A DNA stretch of 13,439 nucleotides. It comes from a bacterium (GTDB taxonomy: Bacteria; Cyanobacteriota; Vampirovibrionia; Obscuribacterales; Obscuribacteraceae). Location: contig JAUIJG010000113.1 in NCBI GenBank assembly GCA_030431355.1, positions 1-13,439 of the forward strand, read 5' to 3'. The notes beneath the pieces are model-generated. The model saw only the letters and a program-made list of their open reading frames with translations. It made no database searches and was not told the DNA's origin. A program made the position numbers and the translations under genes. How positions within the stretch are numbered: position 1 is the first letter of the stretch; every line of letters begins with the position of its first letter. Shown here piece after piece: positions 7,049 to 13,439 of the stretch.

Positions 7049-7396
7049 CGATTTTTGCCAGGACGCAGAAGGCAAAACGGCAAAACGATCTTCTGGTTTT
7101 TGACCTTTGCAGCGGCTGATTTTCAGGCAAAAAAAATGGCTTCCGCTTAATCTGACCCGGAAAGACCTCCTCTTGTCGAGTCTGTAATGCATTGGCAGGC
7201 AGGTGATTACGGGATCTTATTCGGAACTAATCAGAATAACCGATGTCAAGTGTTGCCCCTTCTTGAGAAGTGCATAGAATATCGAATTGTGACCTTTCTC
7301 TTTTTGACAGGAAACAGGCCGTTTAGAAGACGGAATCATATTTCTTCCAGTTCAAAGAAAAAGGATCTCAATAGTTCTCCGGAAGTACCTGAAACA
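7049..7396 (+). other. intergenic region with GGCAAAA repeats and a candidate promoter
   Basis: No convincing gene is seen in these 348 bases. Directly after the upstream stop, TTTTGCC (7053-7059) forms an inverted pair with GGCAAAA (7071-7077). GGCAAAA recurs at 7079-7085 and 7126-7132. There is no T-run after the hairpin, so it is not a standard terminator on the plus strand. A promoter-like pair, TTGCCC (7253-7258) and TAGAAT (7275-7280) with a 16-bp spacer, could drive the small ORFs downstream. TTGACA at 7304-7309 has no matching -10. A frame open from ATG 7187 runs into the small ORF at 7397, but its first 70 codons do not look protein-like. Confidence 0.35.
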
Positions 7397-7507
7397 ATGG
7401 TACGGAATTCCCGGGGGCTTGTGTCTGGACTAATAGCTGGGCTTTTGGAAGCAGCGTTAGTTCTTACATTTATGATGAACAATAGGAGTGCTAGAACACA
7501 TGAATGA
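7397..7507 (+). CDS. candidate small single-span membrane protein
   Basis: This is a 36-residue ORF from ATG 7397, with GGAAG at 7381-7385 eleven bases upstream. Residues 8-27 (GLVSGLIAGLLEAALVLTFM) form one clear membrane segment with small residues and a single Glu, flanked by a basic N-terminus (VRNSR) and a polar tail (NNRSARTHE). The stop overlaps the start of the next ORF by 8 bases (7500-7507), suggesting coupled translation. The frame is open further upstream to ATG 7187, giving 106 residues, but that part lacks coding character. No known family is recognised. The membrane segment and coupling support a real gene; its small size keeps confidence low. Confidence 0.4.
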   Translation: MVRNSRGLVSGLIAGLLEAALVLTFMMNNRSARTHE

Positions 7508-7724
7508 AGAAGTAATTACAGCAGATGAGCGTCGCTGCCTCCGTATGTGGTTTCGGCAAGCCATTGCTCAGCTAGAACAGCAAGAAACTGCTGCTGCTAT
7601 GTACAACGAGCACTATGGTGAAGAAGAGACCGAACGCAAAGACACCCACCGCTACAATGTTGCCAGACGACGAAACAGCAGAAAGAGCCGCATGATTCCT
7701 CATCTGCGTGAGATGGTTTTCTAG
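7500..7724 (+). CDS. small charged hypothetical protein
   Basis: A 74-residue soluble protein starts at ATG 7500, preceded by AGGAG (7484-7488) at an 11-base spacing; an in-frame GTG at 7488 overlaps that site and is unlikely. The first half (ADERRCLRMWFRQAIAQLEQQETAAAMYNEHYG) looks like two amphipathic helices. The second half is strongly basic (ARRRNSRKSR, roughly residues 57-66), compatible with nucleic-acid or membrane-surface contact. It overlaps the small membrane ORF upstream and is followed 40 bases later by a strong terminator, so the two appear to form a short transcription unit. No family is recognised. Confidence 0.55.
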   Translation: MNEEVITADERRCLRMWFRQAIAQLEQQETAAAMYNEHYGEEETERKDTHRYNVARRRNSRKSRMIPHLREMVF

Positions 7725-7764
7725 CCTCAAAAAATTTGTCTGACTGTGTGATTGAATTTAAACG

Positions 7765-7798
7765 CCGGGACTCTCAACAAGAGCAGTCCCGGTTTTTT
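7765..7798 (+). terminator. intrinsic terminator after the small-ORF pair
   Basis: CCGGGACT (7765-7772) pairs perfectly with AGTCCCGG (7785-7792), followed by TTTTTT (7793-7798). The 12-base loop can close further through CTC/GAG. It ends plus-strand transcription from the small ORFs. On the minus strand only a short TTTAAA run follows, so it may also, less efficiently, stop the convergent GAP-family gene. Confidence 0.9.
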
Positions 7799-7834
7799 GT
7801 TGCTTGATACTTTGGCTTCTATTGGTAGTTTCGA

Positions 7835-8515
7835 TCAGGGTACAAAAAGCGGCTTGCCGGTGATGAAGAAAAAGGCTGAATCCACGGCCAGGGCAATTCC
7901 TAGAAGGGAGATTGTGGACGCCACGAGTAGATGCCCCCACTTGAGCAATTTTTCTTCCACGACCTTTATCACTTCGCCCGCCCTCTCCTGGTTGATGGCG
8001 AAGAGACTGGTTATGAGTACCAGTGGCGCAGTTCTCATCAGGCTGTAGGCGATAGAACTCACCGAAATAGAGAAAAGATTGGCCTGGGAGCGCGCCAGAT
8101 CATCGGCCAGGGCGAGCAGAGGGATATTGGTGGGCAGGTCCGTGATGGTGAAAGTTCCTCCCAGGACGAAACAGGTGATGGGATTAACTTTGAATTTCAT
8201 GGGATGTTCAGCTTTGATATGGGAGAAGTGATACCAGTAATGGTATGAACCGTAGACCAGTCCCAGACCGACCAGGCCCTGGAATATAAAGTAAGCGGCA
8301 TGGGGATGGGCCAGAAAACTGTCCAGCTCTTTGACCGGGCCGAGGGTAATGACAATTCCGCATATAGATGTTGATAAGAGAATGCCGAGGATGAAACCGA
8401 AGGAGTTGAGAATCGCTTTTTTTGTTGTCAACAAATAAACCTGGACGGAAATGGATAACGGATCAAGGCAATCCGTGGCAGCAAAAGCGATGGCAGAGAG
8501 AATTAATTTGATCAT
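7835..8515 (-). CDS. GAP/Sap-like (LysE superfamily) membrane protein
   Basis: This 226-residue integral membrane protein has about six spans, including 1-20, 33-60, 72-96, 110-140, 145-175 and 194-220. The N-terminal AATDCLDPLSISVQVYLLTTKK and the central ITDLPTNIPLLALADDL resemble the two repeat motifs of GAP-family (Sap, sulfolipid-1-addressing-protein-like) transporters of the LysE superfamily. Those proteins have been linked to export of small or lipid-like molecules. The substrate is unknown. The gene stands alone, transcribed away from dnaE and towards the terminator at 7765-7798. The start ATG (complement of 8513-8515) has only a weak GGA upstream. Confidence 0.7.
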   Translation of the reverse strand: MIKLILSAIAFAATDCLDPLSISVQVYLLTTKKAILNSFGFILGILLSTSICGIVITLGPVKELDSFLAHPHAAYFIFQGLVGLGLVYGSYHYWYHFSHIKAEHPMKFKVNPITCFVLGGTFTITDLPTNIPLLALADDLARSQANLFSISVSSIAYSLMRTAPLVLITSLFAINQERAGEVIKVVEEKLLKWGHLLVASTISLLGIALAVDSAFFFITGKPLFVP

Positions 8516-8534
8516 TGTGTCCAGTCGTAGATCT

Positions 8535-8563
8535 ATTTTGCCAGGATTTGAACTTTAAGTCAG
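8535..8563 (-). promoter_or_regulatory. candidate promoter of the GAP-family gene
   Basis: Read on the minus strand, CTGACT (8558-8563) and CAAAAT (8535-8540) are separated by 17 bases. Each matches the -35 and -10 consensus at four of six bases. The start site would lie about 10-15 bases before the start codon. This is a weak prediction. Confidence 0.3.
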
Positions 8564-8612
8564 GAAATTGCGTATATATTTCTTGAGCCATAAACCGGAT
8601 TTACCGTTAAAA

Positions 8613-8641
8613 TTGAGAGTATAAGAAAGACGACATATAGA
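8613..8641 (+). promoter_or_regulatory. candidate dnaE promoter
   Basis: TTGAGA (8613-8618) and TATAGA (8636-8641) are spaced by exactly 17 bases, with five and four consensus matches. The transcript would begin near 8648 and carry a leader of about 145 bases containing the near-palindrome at 8666-8683. Another AT-rich candidate (TTGAAC 8548-8553 with TATATA 8573-8578, 19-bp spacer) lies further upstream. Confidence 0.4.
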
Positions 8642-8665
8642 GATCTGTCCTGATCTTGCCTGTGT

Positions 8666-8683
8666 ACCTGAATATATTTAGGT
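8666..8683. promoter_or_regulatory. operator-like 18-bp near-palindrome in the dnaE leader
   Basis: ACCTGAATATATTTAGGT is an inverted repeat with one mismatched pair (G8670 against T8679) and an AT-rich centre, the shape of a dimeric repressor site. It lies about 20 bases downstream of the predicted dnaE start site, where bound protein would block transcription. I cannot name the regulator. Confidence 0.45.
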
Positions 8684-8793
8684 GATGAGGCGATTCGGAC
8701 TGCCATCGGCACTTTCATCAATTATCGGCTAGTTTAGACCAGTTCGTTTATCTACGTTTACCTGCGATCACCGACAATTCCAAGGATATAAAC

Positions 8794-11700
8794 ATGAGCC
8801 CTCGTCCCTATGTCCCCCTCCATTTGCACACAGAGTATAGCCTTTTAGACGGGGCTACAAAGATAAAGGACCTGGTCAAGAAAGCTAAGGCGGAGAACAT
8901 GCCTGCCGTGGCGATTACTGACCATGGTGTTATGTATGGTGCGGTGGAGCTTACTAAGACCTGCCATGAGATGGGAGGGGTTAAGCCGATCATAGGTTGC
9001 GAAGCTTATATCATCGACGGAGATATAGAAGAGCGGAAAAAAACTGACCTGTATCACCTTACAATGATCGCGCAAAATAAGACCGGCTATCAGAACCTGG
9101 TCAAGTTGAACTCGCGCGCCCATCTCAATGGATACTATTACAAGCCCCGTATCAACAAAGATATGCTCGAAGAATACTCCGAGGGGTTGATTGTTTTATC
9201 CGGCTGTCTGGGAGCCCAGCTCTGTCAGCATCTTTTGAGGGATGAGTACAAGGAAGCCCGGGATGCAGCCGCCTGGTACAAAGAGGTTCTGAAGGACAAT
9301 TACTATATCGAGATTCAGGACCATGGTATGCCTGAAGACAGGAAGGTCAACCGGGAGCTGGTCAAGATTGCCCGGGACCTGGGCATCAAGCTGGCTGCCA
9401 CCAACGATTCTCACTTCACCAATAAGCATGACGCCAGAGCCCATGACTGCCTACTTTGTATGTCCATGGGCAAACATGTCACCGATGAAAAACGAATGAA
9501 ATTCACCGGTTGGGAATACATCAAAAACGGTGACGAGATGGCTTATCTATTTCGTGACCACTTAGATTCCGAGCTCATCGAAGAAGCGATCACCAGCACC
9601 CTGGAAATTGCCGACAAGGTTGAGGCGATCAAGCTTGCCGGTAAACCTCGTTTGCCCAAGGTAGATATGCCTGCCGGCCACACCTCCGAGTCCTATCTGA
9701 ACAAACTTGTTTTCGATGGACTGAAAGAGAAGCTCGAAGTGGACGAGATCCCAGAAGATTATGTGGAGAGAGCAAAGACCGAGCTTAAGGTCATCGAAGA
9801 TATGGACTTCCCGTCCTACTTCATCATTACCTGGGACTTTATCAATTTCGCCAGACAGAATGATATCCCGGTCGGGCCGGGTCGAGGTTCGGCGGCAGGT
9901 AGCCTTGTTGCCTATTCCCTTGGTATCACCAATATCGACCCGATTAAATACAATCTTCTTTTCGAGCGTTTTCTCAACCCGGAAAGAAAGTCCATGCCTG
10001 ATATCGATACCGACTTCTGTATCGAACGTCGGGATGAAATTCTCAAGTACTGTGCCGAGAAATATGGGGACGACAAGGTTGCCCAGATTATCACCTTCAA
10101 CCGGATGACTTCCAAGGCGGTTCTCAAAGATGTGGCGAGGGTACTGGAGTTTCCCTTCGCCGAGTCGAATAAAATCGCCAAAATGATCCCGGTCACCCGG
10201 GGCAAGCCCACACCTTTGAAAGACATGGTGGCTGAGCATCCGGAGTTTAAACAAATCTACCAGTCGGAGGAAGAGGTTCAGCAGGTTGTGGATCTCGCCC
10301 AGAAGCTGGAAGGGGTGAACAAAACCTTTGGTATGCACGCAGCCGGTGTGGTCATATCGGATATTCCCCTGGAAGATCTGGTGCCGGTGCAGCGTAATAA
10401 CGACGGCGCCAAGATAGCCCAGTTCTATATGGAAGATCTGGCTTATGTCGGCCTGGTGAAGATGGACTTCCTCGGTCTGCGTAACCTCACCATGATCAGT
10501 AAGGCGGTTAAGATCATCAAGCAAACCCGGGGCATCGACATCGATGTGGACAAGCTGCCCATGGATGACGAGAAGGTTTTTCAGACCATAAGTAATGGCG
10601 ACCTGGCCGGTATATTCCAGTTAGAGACAAGTTCGGGAATGCGTCAGGTGGCAAGGGACATGCGTCCTTCCAACATGGAAGATATCTCGGCGCTTATCGC
10701 ACTCTATAGACCCGGTCCACTGGATTCGGGCATGATCGATAAGTTCATCGACTGTAAGCATGGACGAGCCAAGATTACCTATATGACTCCGGAGCTGGAG
10801 CCTATCTTGAAAGACACCTATGGACAGATTGTCTATCAGGAACAGGTGATGATGATTGCTCAGCAGCTCGGCGGCTATAGCCTCGGTCAAGCCGACTTGC
10901 TCAGAAGGGCGATGGGTAAGAAGAAGCCGGAGGAGATGGAGAAGCACCGGGCTATCTTCTATAAAGGTTGCGCTGACAACGGAATTAAATCGGAGATTTC
11001 CGAGAAGCTGTTCGATACCATGCTGCAGTTCGCCGAATACTGCTTCAACAAGTCACATTCCCAGGCCTATTCACTAATTACCTACCAGACTGCCTATCTC
11101 AAGACCCATTATCCGGTCGAGTATATGACCGCGCTGCTCTCATCGGTGGCGGGAGACCAGGAGAAAGTCCAGGGATACATCGCCGAATGTCAGGCCATGG
11201 ACATCGACATAAGACCGCCGGATGTTAATATCTCCGGTTCTGACTTCACCGTGGATGGTGGCTCTATCCGATTCGGTCTTTCGGCGGTCAAGAATGTGGG
11301 CGAAGCAGCCATCGCGGAGATTGTCCAGAAGCGAGAAGGTGAAGGCGACTATAAGTCGTTCCAGGACTTTCTCAGCCGAATAGACCTGCGGGTTGTGAAC
11401 AAAAGATGTCTGGAGGCTCTCATCAAGAGTGGGGCCTGCGTTAACCTGGATATTACCAGGAAGCAAGCCCTGGAAAATCTTGATGATCTGGTTGACCGGG
11501 CAGCCCGGGCCCAGAGCCAGAAAGCAAGCGGTCAGATGAGCCTTTTCAGCATAGGAGATGGAGACGCCGGTGGTGTCACCCTTGACCAACCCCTGAAAGG
11601 TGACGGGGGTGAGTACTCGGAAGCCGAGTTGCAGTTCATGGAACATGAATTGCTTGGATTCTACGTGACCAGCCATCCTTTGATGCGGGTTGCGAACCGG

Positions 11701-12249
11701 CTTAAATACATCACTACCCATCCCATCAAAGAGCTTAAAGAGATAAAGGATGGTACCACCGTAATTGTCGGGGGACTGGCCAACAGTGTCCAGAAGAGAT
11801 TGACAAGGAAGAATAAGCTTCTGGGAATCGTTCAGATGGAGGACCTCACCGGTAAGTGCGAAGCGGTTATCTATAGCGATATCCTTGAACAACTCGATGA
11901 AGATGTGCTTAAACCTCAGTCTCTTCTTCTGATCAAAGGAAAAATTCGAAAGTTTGAAGATAGTTTTTCGGTGACCACTAACTCGGTGAGGCGTATCGCC
12001 GATGCCAGCCTGGTTGATGTATTCATCGATAAGGAGCAGTCTTTTTCGGATTTACACCGCCTCAAGGATATTCTCAACTCTCATAAGGGAGAAGATCCGG
12101 TTATGCTTCACTTCAAGAATGGCAAACGCAATATGGTAATCCTTGTCGGTTCGCAATTCTGGGTTCAGGCTTCCAATAACCTCATCGGTGACATTAATAC
12201 CAACTTTGGTGACAGCATGAAGGTTTCCGCCCATAAAATCAGGATTTAA
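8794..12249 (+). CDS. dnaE: DNA polymerase III alpha subunit
   Basis: This is the replicative polymerase catalytic subunit, 1151 residues (E. coli about 1160), full length. The N-terminal PHP domain (residues ~5-280) retains candidate metal ligands H10, H12, D19, D43/H44, E70, H88, H177 and D205/H207, unlike E. coli DnaE, which has lost several. The palm carries PGRGSAAGS (362-370), the catalytic pair D403/D405 in PDIDTDF and the third aspartate D558 in KMDFLGLR. The motif HAAGVVIS follows the family. The internal clamp-binding motif QMSLF is at 914-918, and an OB-fold domain spans ~988-1070. Start ATG 8794 has AAGGA (8782-8786) 7 bases upstream. The gene appears to be monocistronic, with 277 bases before it and 172 after. 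It is DnaE-type, not PolC. Confidence 0.97.
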   Translation: MSPRPYVPLHLHTEYSLLDGATKIKDLVKKAKAENMPAVAITDHGVMYGAVELTKTCHEMGGVKPIIGCEAYIIDGDIEERKKTDLYHLTMIAQNKTGYQNLVKLNSRAHLNGYYYKPRINKDMLEEYSEGLIVLSGCLGAQLCQHLLRDEYKEARDAAAWYKEVLKDNYYIEIQDHGMPEDRKVNRELVKIARDLGIKLAATNDSHFTNKHDARAHDCLLCMSMGKHVTDEKRMKFTGWEYIKNGDEMAYLFRDHLDSELIEEAITSTLEIADKVEAIKLAGKPRLPKVDMPAGHTSESYLNKLVFDGLKEKLEVDEIPEDYVERAKTELKVIEDMDFPSYFIITWDFINFARQNDIPVGPGRGSAAGSLVAYSLGITNIDPIKYNLLFERFLNPERKSMPDIDTDFCIERRDEILKYCAEKYGDDKVAQIITFNRMTSKAVLKDVARVLEFPFAESNKIAKMIPVTRGKPTPLKDMVAEHPEFKQIYQSEEEVQQVVDLAQKLEGVNKTFGMHAAGVVISDIPLEDLVPVQRNNDGAKIAQFYMEDLAYVGLVKMDFLGLRNLTMISKAVKIIKQTRGIDIDVDKLPMDDEKVFQTISNGDLAGIFQLETSSGMRQVARDMRPSNMEDISALIALYRPGPLDSGMIDKFIDCKHGRAKITYMTPELEPILKDTYGQIVYQEQVMMIAQQLGGYSLGQADLLRRAMGKKKPEEMEKHRAIFYKGCADNGIKSEISEKLFDTMLQFAEYCFNKSHSQAYSLITYQTAYLKTHYPVEYMTALLSSVAGDQEKVQGYIAECQAMDIDIRPPDVNISGSDFTVDGGSIRFGLSAVKNVGEAAIAEIVQKREGEGDYKSFQDFLSRIDLRVVNKRCLEALIKSGACVNLDITRKQALENLDDLVDRAARAQSQKASGQMSLFSIGDGDAGGVTLDQPLKGDGGEYSEAELQFMEHELLGFYVTSHPLMRVANRLKYITTHPIKELKEIKDGTTVIVGGLANSVQKRLTRKNKLLGIVQMEDLTGKCEAVIYSDILEQLDEDVLKPQSLLLIKGKIRKFEDSFSVTTNSVRRIADASLVDVFIDKEQSFSDLHRLKDILNSHKGEDPVMLHFKNGKRNMVILVGSQFWVQASNNLIGDINTNFGDSMKVSAHKIRI

Positions 12250-12421
12250 ACGGGCTTTGATATCAGCAATATCAATAGCTGAGATTGGCATCAATAGCTG
12301 ATTTCGGTGGTGTTAGTTTGAATTAATACAGGTTCCTAAATAGAACACTTCCGCCCTTCAGAATTGCTGTAGAATAGTCGCCTTATTTTCAAGCAGGTCC
12401 TCTCTTCTGGAAGGGGAAAAA
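12250..12421 (+). promoter_or_regulatory. dnaE-speD intergenic region with 12-bp direct repeat and candidate promoter
   Basis: ATCAATAGCTGA occurs at 12271-12282 and 12290-12301, a 19-bp period. TCAGC at 12263-12267 is inverted to the GCTGA at 12278-12282, giving a weak hairpin. No T-run follows, so no intrinsic terminator for dnaE is evident. For speD, TTGAAT (12318-12323) and TAGAAC (12341-12346) are 17 bases apart; TAGAAT at 12370-12375 is another -10 candidate without a good -35. A strong ribosome site, AAGGGG (12411-12416), precedes the speD ATG by 5 bases. Confidence 0.4.
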
Positions 12422-12847
12422 ATGTTCGGACCACATCTAATTTTAGAGGCCTATGGCTGCCCCAGGGAAAGTCTTGCCGACCTCAACGGCTTGAGTGAAA
12501 TGCTGGACGCATTTCCTTTGCGTCTCGATATGACCAAGAGCATGCCACCATATGTGTTCCGCTATCAAGGTAAGGTTGAGGAAGACTGGGGATTGAGCGG
12601 AGTTGTACTGATCGCCGAATCCCATATTTCAATTCATACTTTTCCGGACAAAGGTTTTGCCACCCTGGATATCTTTTCTTGCCGAGAATTTTCCGTAGAT
12701 GATGCCATCGGTTTTTTCTGTACCAGTTTTGCTCCGGAGTCCTATGATCATAATCTGTTGATGCGCGGAAGAGAGTTTCCGCGCAGCCAGGGAAGAGCCC
12801 GCGCCATTGTGGAGAGAGACCGAGAGCAGGCGATTTTGACTCTTTGA
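12422..12847 (+). CDS. speD: S-adenosylmethionine decarboxylase proenzyme
   Basis: The enzyme decarboxylates S-adenosylmethionine to supply aminopropyl groups for spermidine synthesis. The 141-residue proenzyme belongs to the short prokaryotic class. The self-processing site ESHISIH (66-72) would cleave between E66 and S67, converting S67 to the pyruvoyl group. H72 and C87 occupy the positions of the processing and catalytic His and Cys, with the same spacings (5 and 20) as S63/H68/C83 in the Thermotoga maritima enzyme. HTFPDKGFATLDIFSC is the family signature. The C-terminal tail after ~125 is basic and variable. The ribosome site AAGGGG lies 5 bases before ATG 12422. No spermidine synthase gene is adjacent. 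The stop TGA lies in the GATCA repeat. Confidence 0.95.
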   Translation: MFGPHLILEAYGCPRESLADLNGLSEMLDAFPLRLDMTKSMPPYVFRYQGKVEEDWGLSGVVLIAESHISIHTFPDKGFATLDIFSCREFSVDDAIGFFCTSFAPESYDHNLLMRGREFPRSQGRARAIVERDREQAILTL

Positions 12848-12875
12848 TCAGGTTAGATCAGATTAGATCAGATCA
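12845..12875. repeat. GATCA short tandem repeat at the convergent gene ends
   Basis: GATCA occurs at 12846, 12856, 12866 and 12871, with 10-, 10- and 5-base steps. The 10-mer GRTTAGATCA is repeated at 12851 and 12861. The repeat contains the speD stop on the plus strand and the stop of the convergent gene on the minus strand. It gives four GATC sites in 28 bases and no T-run terminator. Confidence 0.6.
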
Positions 12876-13439
12876 GTTCATGCTGCTTTGTTCATTTAGC
12901 TTCCGGTGGTGCTCTCTAAGTAGTTCCAGATCCTGTCTGAGGGTGGTTCCGTCACCCAGGGATTTTGGAAATGAATACTTGTAGGCTGTTCCTTCGTTTC
13001 TGTCAACAACAGAGATCTGGTAGTTGTCCCGGGGGGATATGAGCCGGTGGTCAAGTCTCTCATCCAGGGTCGGAGGAGTCAATTCCACAGCGGCTGTGAC
13101 CCCTTCATCAAGATTGAGGAACTCTATCCTTTTGTGCACTAAATTGGCGCTGCGATTAGGCACCGGGGAGCCTTCGTCCCGGATCAGAGTTTCTCTTCTT
13201 TGAACCACCACGGGAACATTGTTGGAGTCGGTGAAATAAAGGGTGCTGGCGCCATTTCCATGGTCTACCACCAGCGGTTTTTCCGTGGTGCCTCCAGCGC
13301 AAAGCCTTATGGCGTTATCGTAGGAATTACTGTAGGTATTGAAGTCGACGACTTCACTACCGGAGGGGGCCGCTTCGGCGACTTCGTGGAAATCCAGCTC
13401 CAATTGAGGTAGAGGCAGCTCACTCTTTAACAATGCATC
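12873..13439 (-). CDS. unidentified protein, 5' part outside the window
   Basis: A frame open to the right edge reads leftwards and stops at TGA (complement of 12873-12875). At least 188 residues are visible. A TTG codon at 13431-13433 could be a start, but the frame stays open upstream of it, so the gene probably begins outside the window. The visible part is acidic at its beginning (PLPQLELDFHEVAEAAPSG), then looks beta-rich with alternating hydrophobic residues, and ends in a charged helix (RQDLELLREHHRKLNEQ). There is no membrane segment or signal peptide in the visible part. No family is recognised. It converges on speD with the two stop codons about 25 bases apart. Confidence 0.65.
   Translation of the reverse strand, partial: DALLKSELPLPQLELDFHEVAEAAPSGSEVVDFNTYSNSYDNAIRLCAGGTTEKPLVVDHGNGASTLYFTDSNNVPVVVQRRETLIRDEGSPVPNRSANLVHKRIEFLNLDEGVTAAVELTPPTLDERLDHRLISPRDNYQISVVDRNEGTAYKYSFPKSLGDGTTLRQDLELLREHHRKLNEQSSMN

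Noticed and set aside
7187..7396. 5' extension of the small membrane ORF to ATG 7187
   Set aside because: The added 70 residues have no coding character, no ribosome site, and would cross the promoter-like region; the internal ATG 7397 is preferred.
7931..8248. Plus-strand frame opposite the GAP-family gene
   Set aside because: The minus-strand protein has consistent membrane spans and family motifs; the plus-strand frame is charged and patternless.
8748..8756. DnaA-box-like TTATCTACG before dnaE
   Set aside because: It matches the DnaA box at only seven of nine positions and is a single copy; chance occurrence is likely.
9562..10524. Long minus-strand open frame of 320 codons inside dnaE
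   Set aside because: It lies antisense to the firmly identified dnaE in a codon-biased region that leaves the reverse frame open. The protein has no recognisable motifs.
11140..11892. Minus-strand open frame of 250 codons inside dnaE
   Set aside because: It is a shadow of the dnaE coding frame, with no ribosome site or family resemblance.

Overview
The window is bacterial chromosomal DNA of roughly balanced base composition. Most genes start at ATG, with one GTG and at least one TTG start, usually behind AGGA/GGAG-type ribosome sites. Housekeeping genes (dnaE, ruvA, speD, tRNA-Pro) are mixed with poorly characterised genes. The DnaE is the PHP-containing, about 1150-residue type. No marker here fixes the phylum; an uncultured Gram-negative or candidate-phylum bacterium would fit, but that is a guess. 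I see no phage genes, transposase, insertion sequence or CRISPR array.

Left part (1-4479). The 3' tail of an unidentified gene is followed by an intergenic region holding nine imperfect copies of an 11-bp direct repeat. A tightly packed three-gene operon comes next: a multi-pass permease, an orphan hydantoinase/oxoprolinase (HyuA-like) protein and a DUF309 protein. Each gene overlaps the next by a few bases. A joint role in uptake and ring-opening or ATP-dependent processing of a small organic acid or cyclic amide is a reasonable inference, but the substrate is unknown.

Middle part (4480-7800). A receiver-GGDEF response regulator has a ruined GGDEF signature but an intact RxxD inhibitory-site motif, so it looks more like a c-di-GMP sensor than a cyclase. 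tRNA-Pro(CGG) follows, then ruvA, then a membrane protein 3 bases after ruvA. After about 350 bases with no convincing gene come two overlapping small ORFs closed by a strong intrinsic terminator.

Right part (7800-13439). A LysE-superfamily (GAP/Sap-like) membrane protein on the minus strand faces away from dnaE. Their shared upstream region contains promoter-like hexamers and an 18-bp near-palindrome. dnaE is complete with PHP ligands, polymerase aspartates and clamp motif. It is followed by a 12-bp direct repeat and speD, the proenzyme of S-adenosylmethionine decarboxylase. A convergent partial gene of unknown function closes the window, and its stop codon lies in a GATCA repeat shared with the speD stop region.

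No single unmistakable new system is visible. The best leads are the 11-bp phased repeat array controlling the permease-HyuA-DUF309 operon, the degenerate GGDEF regulator, the small-ORF pair, and the operator-like palindrome before dnaE.
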